Source: Microbacterium proteolyticum (GTDB lineage Bacteria; Actinomycetota; Actinomycetes; Actinomycetales; Microbacteriaceae). Taken from it: a stretch of 64,000 bases of DNA. The translations under genes were made by a program, and so were the position numbers. The stretch covers positions 186,001-250,000 of the forward strand of contig NZ_JACHXY010000001.1 of the NCBI RefSeq assembly GCF_014192415.1. The letters are read 5' to 3'. The notes below the pieces were generated by a model, which searched no databases, had not been told where the DNA came from, and saw only the letters and a list, made by a program, of their open reading frames with translations. This document shows, piece by piece, positions 19,404 through 28,152 of the stretch; position 1 is the first letter of the stretch; the number at the start of each line of letters is the position of its first letter.

Positions 19404-19829
19404 ATGGCCGTCACGAGCGAAGCAGCCACCGCCTGGAAGGGCAGCCTGTTCGAGGGATCGGGTGAGGTCACGTTCACCTCGTCGGGCATCGGCACGTTCG
19501 ACGTCAACTGGAAGGCCCGTAGCGAAGGCTCCAGCTCGGTCACGACGCCCGAAGAACTGCTCGCCGGTGCGCACTCGGCGTGCTTCAGCATGGCGTTGTC
19601 CAATGCCCTCGCCGACAACGGCACACCGCCGCAGTCCGTCGACACGACCGCATCCGTCACCTTCAAGCCCGGCACCGGCATCACCGGCAGCCACCTCAAC
19701 GTCAACGCGGTCGTGCCCGGCCTCGACGACGAGACGTTCCAGAAGATCGCCGCCGACGCCAAGGCCAACTGCCCGGTCTCGCAGGCGCTCTCGGGCATCG
19801 ACATCACCCTCGAGGCGACGCTTGCCTGA
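19404..19829 (+). CDS. OsmC family peroxiredoxin
   Basis: This 141-residue OsmC-type enzyme reduces organic hydroperoxides. The two conserved cysteines are C60 (GAHSACFSMAL) and C123 (ANCPVSQAL). The ATG at 19404 is preceded by GGAGG. It may be expressed with the upstream thioredoxin/DUF4395 pair and overlaps the downstream TIGR01777 gene, giving a redox-themed cluster. The electron donor is unknown. Confidence 0.92.
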   Translation: MAVTSEAATAWKGSLFEGSGEVTFTSSGIGTFDVNWKARSEGSSSVTTPEELLAGAHSACFSMALSNALADNGTPPQSVDTTASVTFKPGTGITGSHLNVNAVVPGLDDETFQKIAADAKANCPVSQALSGIDITLEATLA

Positions 19830-20763
19830 GACCCCCGCCCGACGCGTCGTCATCGCCGGCGCGTCGGGTCTCATCGGCTCCGCCCTCATCGACTCGCTGC
19901 GCGGCGACGGCGTCGAGGTCACGTCTCTGGTGCGCCACGCTCCCCGAAGCCCGGACGAGGTGCAGTGGCTGCAAGACGCCACGCCCCTGGATCCCGACGT
20001 GATCGCGGGCGCCGACGCGGTGGTCTGCCTCAACGGTGCGTCGATCGGGCGCTTCCCGTGGACCCCGTCGTACAAGAGCACCCTGTTGTGGTCGCGCATC
20101 ACGCCCACGCGCACCCTGGCCGCCGCTGTGCGTGCGCTCGGCGAGGACGCGCCCGCGCTCGTCAATGCGAGCGCGACGGGCTTCTACGGCTCTCAACCCG
20201 GTACGGTCCTCACCGAGACCTCCCCGCGCGGCGACGGCTTCCTGGTCGACATCTGCGTCGACTGGGAAGAGGCGGCGCGCGGGGCCGGCGATCGGGCGCG
20301 GGTCGCCCTGCTGCGCACCGCTCCCGTCGTGCATGAACGGGGTGTCCTCAAGCCCCTCCTCCTCCTGACGAAGCTCGGCGTCTCCGGTCCCATCGGACGC
20401 GGCACCCAGGTATGGCCGTGGATCACCCTCGACGACGAGGTGCGAGCCATCCGCCACGTCATCGACTCCGACCTGACCGGGCCCGTGAACCTGACCGGTC
20501 CCACTCGGGCGACGGCGAACGACCTCGGCTTCGCGCTCGCACGGCGCATGAACCGGCCGTATGTCCTGAGGGCACCCGTATGGGGCATCGAACTCGCCCT
20601 CGGGAAGGACGCGACCCAGGCTCTGCTCACCTCGGACGCCGACGTGCGTCCGGCGGCGCTGGAAGACAGCGGCTTCACCTTCACGCACCGCACGGTCGAG
20701 GAGGCTGTGGCATCCGCGGTTCCCGCTCACGACGCGGACGAGGGCGACTCGCGCCGAGCGTGA
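19822..20763 (+). CDS. TIGR01777 family NAD-dependent epimerase-like protein
   Basis: This 313-residue extended SDR has the cofactor loop GASGLIGSAL and the family segments LNGASI, RTPTRT-like SRITPTRTL, NASATGFYG and WPWITLDDEV. TIGR01777 proteins are widespread and of uncertain substrate. The start is a TTG at 19822 (LPETPARRVV), eight bases inside the osmC stop; no ATG or GTG lies close enough. The YxxxK pair is not obvious in this family. Translation is likely coupled to osmC. Confidence 0.88.
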   Translation: MPETPARRVVIAGASGLIGSALIDSLRGDGVEVTSLVRHAPRSPDEVQWLQDATPLDPDVIAGADAVVCLNGASIGRFPWTPSYKSTLLWSRITPTRTLAAAVRALGEDAPALVNASATGFYGSQPGTVLTETSPRGDGFLVDICVDWEEAARGAGDRARVALLRTAPVVHERGVLKPLLLLTKLGVSGPIGRGTQVWPWITLDDEVRAIRHVIDSDLTGPVNLTGPTRATANDLGFALARRMNRPYVLRAPVWGIELALGKDATQALLTSDADVRPAALEDSGFTFTHRTVEEAVASAVPAHDADEGDSRRA

Positions 20764-20814
20764 CGCCTCGGTCTCGCGGGCACACGCTCGTCTCGATGCG
20801 GTGACGCGGCGGCC

Positions 20815-21267
20815 TCAGCCCGCGCGGCGCTCCGCGCTCTCGAGCCGGATCGCCGTGCGTACCGCCGAGCGTGCTCGCCGACGGTCTCCCGCCGCGTCGT
20901 AGGCCAGCGCGAGGCGATACCGTGCGCGCCAGTCGTCGGGGTTCGCTTCGACATCGGCGCGGTACCGCGGAAACAGCGCGTCTCCGTCTTCGCGTTCGAT
21001 GCGCCCGCTCGGCCGCACCGGCAGGTCTTCGTCGGGAAGGCCCCCCTCGGCATCCAATCGTTCGCCGAGCTGCTGGGCGCGGACACCGAACCACAATTCG
21101 CGCCCGATCGCCCACAGCGCGAGCAGCGGCAGCACAAGGAGGGCGACTCCCATGGCGAGGGCGACGGGCTCGCCGCTCGTGACCAGGATGAGTGCGCGTT
21201 GCCCCGCCAGCACGACGTACAGCAGCAGCAACACCGTCATCAGGGCGACGGCGACACGGACCCTCAT
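20815..21267 (-). CDS. Small membrane protein with TPR-like C-terminus
   Basis: This 150-residue hypothetical protein has two N-terminal hydrophobic helices (about residues 4-25 and 36-55). A soluble tail ends in a helix pair resembling one tetratricopeptide repeat (ANPDDWRARYRLALAYDAAG). The ATG at 21267 overlaps the dapB stop as ATGA, so it depends on dapB transcription. No enzymatic motif is present. A scaffold or interaction role is possible, but I do not recognise a named family. Confidence 0.75.
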   Translation of the reverse strand: MRVRVAVALMTVLLLLYVVLAGQRALILVTSGEPVALAMGVALLVLPLLALWAIGRELWFGVRAQQLGERLDAEGGLPDEDLPVRPSGRIEREDGDALFPRYRADVEANPDDWRARYRLALAYDAAGDRRRARSAVRTAIRLESAERRAG

Positions 21268-22076
21268 GCGCTGGTGGCGCCGGCGACCTGGCCCGACACA
21301 TCTCCGTCGGCGACGGGTGCCTCCGGTGCCTCGGGACGCGTGCGCACCCCGATGTCGATGAAGCTGTCGAGGCCGATCACGACGCCTCGCGCCTCACGGG
21401 CGGCGGCCAAGGCGATACGGATGCCGGGGGCGTACGCCGTGGCGGGGTCGACGGTGTCGTGGACGAGGGTCAGCGACTCCCCCGCGCCGGAGAGGACCGT
21501 CTCCTGCCGTGCGACCACGCCCGGGCGTCGCAGGGAGTGGATGGGCACGGATGCCACGCGCTGGCCCCGCGCGCGCTGGTCGACGTGCGGCGACTCGACG
21601 GGCCCCACGTCGGCGCGGGCCGCAGCGATCAGTTCGGCCGTTCGGACGGCCGTGCCGCTCGGCGAATCGACCTTCGTCTCGCGGTGCGCCTCGATGATCT
21701 CGATCGAGGGGAAGAACGGTGCCGCAGCCGCCGCGAGAGCACTGCCGATGACGGACCCGAGAGAGAAGTTGGGGATGAACACCGCACCGGTGCCGCTCGC
21801 TTCGACCAGGGGCCGCACGAGCGCGATCCGCTCGTTCGACCACCCCGACGTGCCGACCAGCACGTTGATCCCGCCTTCGATCGCGGCGCGCACGACGTCG
21901 ATCGAGACGGCGGGCGTCGACGCATCGACGACGAGATCGGCCCCGGCGAGCTCGGCGAGATCGGACCGCGAGCCCAGCACCGCGACGACCTCGTACCCGT
22001 CTTCGCCTTCGATGACCTCGCGGATCACCCCGCCCAGCTTGCCGGTTCCGCCCACGATGGCCACGCGTGTCGTCAT
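21264..22076 (-). CDS. dapB: 4-hydroxy-tetrahydrodipicolinate reductase
   Basis: DapB reduces the DapA product to tetrahydrodipicolinate in lysine/diaminopimelate synthesis. The 270-residue protein has the active-site block EAHRETKVDSPSGTA with H131 and K135. Enterobacterial and mycobacterial enzymes have HH at the first two positions; here the second is R132. The nucleotide loop is GGTGKLGG instead of the usual GxxGRMG. Both changes are modest, and the rest of the sequence and the lysine-pathway neighbours support DapB. The start is the ATG at 22076. Confidence 0.92.
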   Translation of the reverse strand: MTTRVAIVGGTGKLGGVIREVIEGEDGYEVVAVLGSRSDLAELAGADLVVDASTPAVSIDVVRAAIEGGINVLVGTSGWSNERIALVRPLVEASGTGAVFIPNFSLGSVIGSALAAAAAPFFPSIEIIEAHRETKVDSPSGTAVRTAELIAAARADVGPVESPHVDQRARGQRVASVPIHSLRRPGVVARQETVLSGAGESLTLVHDTVDPATAYAPGIRIALAAAREARGVVIGLDSFIDIGVRTRPEAPEAPVADGDVSGQVAGATSA

Positions 22077-22199
22077 GCGTTCCAGCCTAGGCGGCGCCGC
22101 GCGCGGTGGCCGGGCTCTGTCCACAGACTCGCCGCGGACACTGCGCCCAGACCGGCCCCGGCGACCGCCCTGAGCCTCGGCACGGACGACCCGGCGGGG

Positions 22200-22802
22200 T
22201 CAGACGGGCAGCGGGTCGACCAACCCCGTGCGCAGTTCGACGGGCAGGTGCGCGAGGTCGTTGTGCGAGAGCAGCGTCCAGGGGCGACCCTTCTTCTGCG
22301 CGATGACCGTGAGACCGCAGAAGGCCTGGTTGATCGTCATCCACCGCCAGTCGGGCGCCTGCAGCACCTCGCGCACGAACCACGAGATGACGAAGTTGTG
22401 GGTGATGAGGAGCTCGTGCACCTCGCCGGCCTTGCGAGCGAGGAATTCCGCGGTGGCGTCGGCCATCTGGGCACGCCCGGCGTCGATCTCGGCTTCGGTG
22501 ACCGATCCGAAGAACGGCTCGTAGGCGGCGGGCGTCTCGGGGGTCATGCCCGTGGGCACGCAGTCGAACAGCAGAGCCGACGACACGGGCGAGACCGCGG
22601 GCAGCCGATCGGCCACGGCACGCGCCGTCTGGGCCGCACGCTCGAGCGGCGAGTGCCAGACGGAGTCGAGGGGAAGCCCGGAGAGGCGATCGGCGAGCAG
22701 GGCGGCCTGACGGTGACCCCGCGGAGAGAGGGGGCCGTCGGTGAGCCCGTGCTCGGCATCCTGATGCTCGCCATGGCGCACCAGGTAGATGTAATGCGTC
22801 AC
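22200..22802 (-). CDS. Histidine phosphatase superfamily protein
   Basis: This 200-residue phosphoglycerate-mutase-like protein has the phosphohistidine motif RHG at residues 9-11 (YLVRHGEH), the second arginine in SPLERAAQTA and the second histidine in LLITHNFVIS. Such enzymes remove phosphate from small metabolites or proteins; the substrate is not evident. It lies upstream of dapB with a 123-base gap. Confidence 0.88.
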   Translation of the reverse strand: MTHYIYLVRHGEHQDAEHGLTDGPLSPRGHRQAALLADRLSGLPLDSVWHSPLERAAQTARAVADRLPAVSPVSSALLFDCVPTGMTPETPAAYEPFFGSVTEAEIDAGRAQMADATAEFLARKAGEVHELLITHNFVISWFVREVLQAPDWRWMTINQAFCGLTVIAQKKGRPWTLLSHNDLAHLPVELRTGLVDPLPV

Positions 22803-22881
22803 GTCAAGCCCACCCCGTTGTCGATCTGCCGTCCCCCGGCCGGTCCCCCCAGCCTACGTCACGCCCCCGAGGAGGAGACCG

Positions 22882-23907
22882 TCACTCGGCGGCGCGCGCG
22901 ATATCCGACAGCTGAGCCCGGCTCAGTCGCACGCCGACGGCGCGCATGCATTCCACGACGTGGCGCGGCGCGAAGGCATTCACGATCGGTGCCGTGACGA
23001 TCTTCTGGGCGAGGAGCCACGCCACCGCCACCGCGGCATCCGGGAGTCCGAGCTCCATGCCGACGGCGTCGAGCGCGCGAAGCACCCGCGATCCCCGGCG
23101 ATTCAGGTTCGCCGCGACCTGGGTACCGCGTACCGACTTCGGCGACTGGCCGCGCGTGCGCGTCTCGCCCGCCAGGAAGCCGTGCGCGAGGGGGTGCGAC
23201 GGGGTGACGGCCATGTTCTGCGCCGAGGCGATCAGTCGCACGTCGCCGTCGAACTCCGTCCGGTGCAGCACGTTGTACGGCACGTCGAGCACCGTGATGC
23301 GCGGGTACCCCGCGGACGACAGGATGCGCGCCTCGACGAGCTGCGCCGCCGTGTAGCCGTGGGCGCCGATCGCGCGGACCTTGCCCGACTCGACCAGCCA
23401 CTCGCTGGTGGCGAGGGTGTCTTCGAGCAGCCCCCTCCCGCCGCGCGCGGCATCGAGCGACAGCACGTCGATGCGGTCGGTGCCGAAACGGGTGAGCGAG
23501 GCTTCGACAGCGCGTACGAGGTTGACCGAGTCGAGGCCCGGATGATCGGGATGCCCGCCGACGCGGACGTTCAACACCACGTCGTCGCGCATGCGACGGG
23601 TGCGCAGCCACTCACCGATGATGAACTCGCTGCGACCCGCCGCGTAGCTGTCGGCCGTGTGCAGGGCGTTACCGCCGAGCTCGGCGTAGGCGTCGAGGAT
23701 CTCGTGACTCTCGCGGGCGTCGACGTTCCAGCCGAATTCGCCGCCGCCGAGGAAGAGCGGGAAGACCGAGAAACCGGTCTCGCCGAGCGGCACCCGCACG
23801 TGCGAACCGAGACCCGGCCCCTGGAGCGTGACGGGCGCGGAGGGGTGAGGTGCACGATCGCGCCGCAGGCGCGGAGTGGCCGTCTCTCCGACGCCCGAGC
23901 CGCTCAT
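22882..23907 (-). CDS. Aldo/keto reductase-like protein with altered catalytic residues
   Basis: This 341-residue protein aligns with the AKR barrel, for example GGNALHTADSYAAGRSEFIIG and the long C-terminal segment PDAAVAVAWLLAQKIV. Three of the four AKR catalytic residues are changed. The aspartate position is H83 (LHTADSY for xDTAxxY), the lysine position is R115 (VLNVR for xxxTK) and the histidine position is D152 (LSLD for xxLH). The tyrosine (Y88) is kept. A 35-residue disordered N-terminal extension precedes the domain. It may be a non-reductase or use different chemistry. The start is the ATG at 23907. Confidence 0.8.
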   Translation of the reverse strand: MSGSGVGETATPRLRRDRAPHPSAPVTLQGPGLGSHVRVPLGETGFSVFPLFLGGGEFGWNVDARESHEILDAYAELGGNALHTADSYAAGRSEFIIGEWLRTRRMRDDVVLNVRVGGHPDHPGLDSVNLVRAVEASLTRFGTDRIDVLSLDAARGGRGLLEDTLATSEWLVESGKVRAIGAHGYTAAQLVEARILSSAGYPRITVLDVPYNVLHRTEFDGDVRLIASAQNMAVTPSHPLAHGFLAGETRTRGQSPKSVRGTQVAANLNRRGSRVLRALDAVGMELGLPDAAVAVAWLLAQKIVTAPIVNAFAPRHVVECMRAVGVRLSRAQLSDIARAAE

Positions 23908-24093
23908 GGGGTCCTCCCAGCGCCCGGGCGACGGTACGGCCGACGCCGTATCAGCACGCCCCCCCGACGTACTTCGAGATTAGGCGTTCACCCGAAAGGC
24001 ACTCGCCTTTCGCCCGGCCCGCCGATAAACATTGCGTAACGCTTGCGCGCGGCGTCGTCACACCGTTCCCATCCGTCTCATCCGTCACATGAC

Positions 24094-24128
24094 GGATGCC
24101 CGCCCCGCACGAGGCGGGACGGGCATCC
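24094..24128 (-). terminator. Terminator-like hairpin after pnp
   Basis: GGATGCCCGCCCCGC pairs with GCGGGACGGGCATCC (one mismatch), 14 bases past the pnp stop. The outer arms are the GGATGCC/GGCATCC word. No U-tract follows. Confidence 0.7.
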
Positions 24129-24141
24129 GAAGAGGTGAGGA

Positions 24142-26439
24142 TCAGCCTTCGGCGGGAGCCTCGGGGCCTTCGCTCGCGGCAGCCGAACCCTGCGTGTCGG
24201 CGGGCTCGGGGGTGGTGGCCTCCTCGTCGACGACGGGCTCGAGCGACAGCTTGCCGCGGTCGTCGATCTTCGTGATGCGCACGAGGATCTTGCGACCGAC
24301 CGACAGGACGTCTTCGACGTTCTCGACGCGCTTTCCGCCGGCGAGCTTGCGGACCTCGCTGACGTGCAGCAGTCCATCCTTGCCGGGCAGCAGCGAGACG
24401 AACGCGCCGAAGGTCGCGATCTTGACGACCGTGCCCAGGAACTGCTCGCCGACCTCGGGGTTGGTGGGGTTGGCGATCGCGTTCACCTGCGCACGGGCGG
24501 CCTCGGCCGAGGGGCCGTCGGTCGCGCCGATGTACACGGTGCCGTCGTCTTCGATCGAGATCTGGGCGCCGGTCTCGTCCTGGATGGAGTTGATCGTCTT
24601 GCCCTTGGGTCCGATGAGCTCACCGATCTTGTCGACCGGGATCTGCACGCTGATGACGCGAGGCGCGGTGGCCGCCATCTCGTCGGGGGCGTCGATCGCG
24701 GCGTTCAGGACGTTGAGGATCGTCAGACGAGCCTCCTTCGCCTGGGTGAGAGCGGCAGCCAGCACCGACGACGGGATGCCGTCGAGCTTGGTGTCGAGCT
24801 GGATCGCCGTGATGAACTCCGACGTACCCGCGACCTTGAAGTCCATGTCACCGAGGGCGTCTTCGGCGCCGAGGATGTCGGTCAGGGCGGCGTAGCGCGT
24901 CTGTCCGTCGACCTGGTCGGTGACCAGGCCCATGGCGATACCGGCGACGGGGGCGCGCAGCGGCACACCCGCGTTCAGCAGCGACAGGGTCGAGGCGCAG
25001 ACAGAACCCATCGAGGTGGACCCGTTGGAGCCGAGGGCTTCGGACACCTGACGGATCGCGTAGGGGAACTCCTCGCGGCTGGGCAGCACCGGCACGAGCG
25101 CGCGCTCGGCCAGGAAGCCGTGGCCGATCTCGCGACGCTTCGGGCTGCCGACACGGCCGGTCTCACCGGTCGAGTACGGCGGGAAGTTGTAGTGGTGCAG
25201 GTAGCGCTTGCTCGTGATGGGCGAGAGCGAGTCGATCTGCTGCTCCATCTTGAGCATGTTCAGCGTGGTGACGCCCAGGATCTGCGTCTCGCCGCGCTGG
25301 AAGATCGCCGAGCCGTGGACGCGCGGGATGACCTGCACCTCGGCGTCGAGCGGACGGATGTCGGCGAGCCCACGGCCGTCCATGCGGACACCCTCGGCGA
25401 GGATGCGACCGCGGACGATCGTCTTGGTGACCGACTTGTAGGCGGCGTTGAACTCCAGCGTCGCGACCGCGGGCAGTTCGCCCGACTCGACGGCGGAGAG
25501 CAGCTGCTCCTTGACCGAGGTCTTGACCTCGTCGTCGGCGTTCTGACGCTCCTGCTTGTCGGCGATCTGGTACACGGGCACCAGACGGTCGTAGGCGCGA
25601 CCGGCGACGAAGTCGTAGGTCTGCTGGCTGTAGGCCGGGAAGACGGGGAACGACTGGATCTCCTTGGCCGCCGTGCGGGCGACCTCGTTCTGTGCGTCGA
25701 CGAGCTGACGCAGGAACGGCTTCGCAGCCTCGAGACCCTCGGCGACGACCTGCTCGTTGGGCTTGGTCGCACCGCCCTTGATCATGTTCCAGCTGCCCTC
25801 GGTGGCTTCGGCCTCCACCATCATGATGGCGACGTCGCCGTCGTCGAGCACGCGGCCCGCGACGATGAGATCGAAGACGGCGTCTTCGAGCTGGGTGACG
25901 GTGGGGAACGCGACCCACTGGTCGGACGTCTCGCCGTGACCGGGGATGAGCGCGAGGCGCACACCCGCGATGGGACCGGAGAAGGGCAGACCCGAGATCT
26001 GGGTCGACAGGGACGCTGCGTTGATCGCGAGGGCGTCGTAGAACTCGCCGGGGGCGATCGACAGCACCGTGACGACGATCTGCACCTCGTTGCGCAGGCC
26101 GTCGACGAACGACGGGCGCAGCGGGCGGTCGATGAGGCGGCACACGAGGATGGCCTCGGTGGAGGGGCGACCCTCGCGGCGGAAGAACGAGCCGGGGATC
26201 TTGCCGGCGGCGTACGAACGCTCTTCGACGTCGACGGTCAGCGGGAAGAAGTCGAAGCCTTCACGCGGGTGCTTGCCGGCGCTGGTGGCCGACAGGAGCA
26301 TCGTCTCTTCGTCGAGGTAGGCGGCGACGGCGCCCTGCGCCTGCTGGGCGAGGCGGCCGGTCTCGAAACGGATGGTGCGGGTGCCGAAACGGCCGTTGTC
26401 GAGAACGGCTTCAGCGGCGGTGATTTCTGGACCTTCCAA
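24142..26439 (-). CDS. pnp: Polyribonucleotide nucleotidyltransferase (PNPase)
   Basis: This 765-residue phosphorolytic 3'-5' exoribonuclease has two RNase PH domains. The active site lies in the second one, around [14 protein letters not shown] and [15 protein letters not shown] domain ([19 protein letters not shown]) and an S1 domain ([28 protein letters not shown]) follow. The tail is acidic and alanine-rich. The start is a TTG at 26439 with GGAGGG six bases upstream. The frame open further upstream is not conserved sequence. Unusually, rpsO is not next to it but 15.4 kb away. Confidence 0.96.
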   Translation of the reverse strand: MEGPEITAAEAVLDNGRFGTRTIRFETGRLAQQAQGAVAAYLDEETMLLSATSAGKHPREGFDFFPLTVDVEERSYAAGKIPGSFFRREGRPSTEAILVCRLIDRPLRPSFVDGLRNEVQIVVTVLSIAPGEFYDALAINAASLSTQISGLPFSGPIAGVRLALIPGHGETSDQWVAFPTVTQLEDAVFDLIVAGRVLDDGDVAIMMVEAEATEGSWNMIKGGATKPNEQVVAEGLEAAKPFLRQLVDAQNEVARTAAKEIQSFPVFPAYSQQTYDFVAGRAYDRLVPVYQIADKQERQNADDEVKTSVKEQLLSAVESGELPAVATLEFNAAYKSVTKTIVRGRILAEGVRMDGRGLADIRPLDAEVQVIPRVHGSAIFQRGETQILGVTTLNMLKMEQQIDSLSPITSKRYLHHYNFPPYSTGETGRVGSPKRREIGHGFLAERALVPVLPSREEFPYAIRQVSEALGSNGSTSMGSVCASTLSLLNAGVPLRAPVAGIAMGLVTDQVDGQTRYAALTDILGAEDALGDMDFKVAGTSEFITAIQLDTKLDGIPSSVLAAALTQAKEARLTILNVLNAAIDAPDEMAATAPRVISVQIPVDKIGELIGPKGKTINSIQDETGAQISIEDDGTVYIGATDGPSAEAARAQVNAIANPTNPEVGEQFLGTVVKIATFGAFVSLLPGKDGLLHVSEVRKLAGGKRVENVEDVLSVGRKILVRITKIDDRGKLSLEPVVDEEATTPEPADTQGSAAASEGPEAPAEG

Positions 26440-26724
26440 GAGGTCCCTCCTTCTTTGTTTAGGCTCGCCGCCCCGTGTGGGCGACGAGCTGACATGCGAA
26501 GGAGCAGGAACAGGCAGAAAGGGCGCGCCGACGTGTCGGCCCGGAAATCCCGGCGACTGGCCACCAGTAGACGACCACCCGGCAAGCGACGGGGAGTCCA
26601 CCACAGGGGACCAGCGTCTGCCGGCCTGCTCCGTGAGCTCATATGCAATTGAGCGGATGCCAAGACGGCATTCGGGTCCACCCTACCAGCGACCGCGCTT
26701 CGAAGCTGGGCGCGGAGGGTCCGC

Positions 26725-28077
26725 GTGCTCTACCGTGACCTCATGGGTCCCATCCGTCGCAGAGGTCACACGCTGCTCGCGTGCGCCGTGCTGGCGGGAG
26801 CCCTCCTCACCGCTCCGGCGAGCGCCACGGCCCTGGCGACACGGACGACTCCCCCGCTCGCCGCGGTCGACGAAGCGGCCGTCGCCCAGGTGAAGCAGCA
26901 GTTGGATGCCGCGGAGGCCACGGCCGTCGAGGCCTCGCGACGCGCCCTCGACGCGTCGACCGCCGCGGAGCGCACGCGGGCTCTGGCCGACTCCACGGCG
27001 GCGCGGGCCGACGCCCTCGCCGCCCGCAGCACCGAGGCCGCGACGGACCTGTCGGATAAGAGCGAGAAGGCGGGAGCGACCGCCGCGCGTTTGTACCGCA
27101 CGGTCGGCGGCGGGCCGCTCGTCGCACAGCTGCTGACCGACGCCGATCCCGACTCCCTGCTCGCGCGTCTGGGCATCCTGGACCGGGTGGCTACGGCGAC
27201 CGCGCGCATCGCCGGGCAGGCGCGCAGCGCGGCCGACGTCTCCGCGTCGCTGAGCGATCAAGCCGACCAGGCGCGCGCGGAGGCGGCGCGGCTCGCCGAC
27301 GAAGCCCGCGCCACCGCCGACGCGGCACAGGTCGAGGCGGACGCCGAGTCGGCCAGCGTCGCCGCGGCGCAGGCGCGCCTCGACGACCTCTACGCGCAGC
27401 TCGCGGCGCTACGGGCGTCGACCGCTGCGGCCGAGAAGGCCGCCCGGGCGCGCGAGAAAGCGCAGCAGGACGCCTCGGCACCCGGTGGAGCGACCGGCGG
27501 CGGGGCGGTCTCCACGGGTGGAGGTTCGAGCTCCGGCGGGTCTTCGAGCTCCGGCGGGTCCTCTGGCTCCGGCGGGTCCTCGGGTTCCGGCGGGTCGGGC
27601 TCCGGCGGGTCCTCGGGTTCCGGCGGGTCGGGCTCCGGCGGGTCCTCAGGTTCCGGCGGGTCGGGCTCCGGCGGGTCGGGAGGCGGCGGAGGCTCGAGTT
27701 CGGGGGGAGGCTCGAGCTCCGGCGGAGGATCGGGCGGCGGGTCGACACCCCCGCCCTCGACCTCGATCATGACCCCCGACGAGGCCCGCGCGAACGCTCG
27801 CGGGCAGATCGGCGGCTACGGCTGGGGCGACGATCAGTTCTCGTGCCTGAACCTGCTGTGGAACCGTGAGTCCGGATGGCGCGTGCAGGCCGAGAACCCG
27901 TGGAGCGGCGCCTACGGCATTCCGCAAGCACTGCCGGGCGAGAAGATGGCCTCCGCCGGACTCGACTGGCGTACCAACGGAGCCACGCAGATCTCGTGGG
28001 GCCTGTCGTACATCGACGCGCGGTACGGGAGCCCCTGCGGCGCGTGGGACCACTCCGAACGGAACGGCTGGTACTGA
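26725..28077 (+). CDS. Secreted coiled-coil protein with Gly/Ser repeats and lysozyme-like C-terminal domain
   Basis: This is a 450-residue exported protein. A signal peptide (about 1-36, with RRR and a leucine core) precedes a long alanine-rich coiled coil (about 46-250) like those of PcsB/RipA-type wall hydrolases. A Gly/Ser tract then leads to a C-terminal domain at 350-450 (FSCLNLLWNRESGWRVQAENPWSG). That domain resembles the aggregation-promoting-factor/resuscitation-factor lysozyme fold; E382 in NRES is the likely catalytic acid. Two cysteines (C354-region and near GSPCGAW) may pair. The GTG at 26725 is preferred because GGAGGG lies six bases upstream; an ATG at 26743 is the alternative. 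It probably cleaves peptidoglycan. Confidence 0.85.
   Translation: MLYRDLMGPIRRRGHTLLACAVLAGALLTAPASATALATRTTPPLAAVDEAAVAQVKQQLDAAEATAVEASRRALDASTAAERTRALADSTAARADALAARSTEAATDLSDKSEKAGATAARLYRTVGGGPLVAQLLTDADPDSLLARLGILDRVATATARIAGQARSAADVSASLSDQADQARAEAARLADEARATADAAQVEADAESASVAAAQARLDDLYAQLAALRASTAAAEKAARAREKAQQDASAPGGATGGGAVSTGGGSSSGGSSSSGGSSGSGGSSGSGGSGSGGSSGSGGSGSGGSSGSGGSGSGGSGGGGGSSSGGGSSSGGGSGGGSTPPPSTSIMTPDEARANARGQIGGYGWGDDQFSCLNLLWNRESGWRVQAENPWSGAYGIPQALPGEKMASAGLDWRTNGATQISWGLSYIDARYGSPCGAWDHSERNGWY
27565..27680. repeat. 33-bp tandem repeat encoding the Gly/Ser linker
   Basis: Units begin at 27565, 27598 and 27631, with a partial unit at 27664. Each 33-bp unit encodes GSGGSSGSGGS. 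Flanking sequence (27520-27750) is degenerate Gly/Ser code. Length variation between strains is expected. Confidence 0.85.
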
Positions 28078-28152
28078 GCGGAGCTCACCCTCCGACGATG
28101 GCTGAGCCCGTAGAGACCACCGCACCCCCCTGCACGCTCCGAGACCCCGGCC

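Noticed and set aside
24364..26652. 762-codon frame opposite pnp
   Set aside because: Antisense to PNPase with all its domains; composition is that of a shadow frame.
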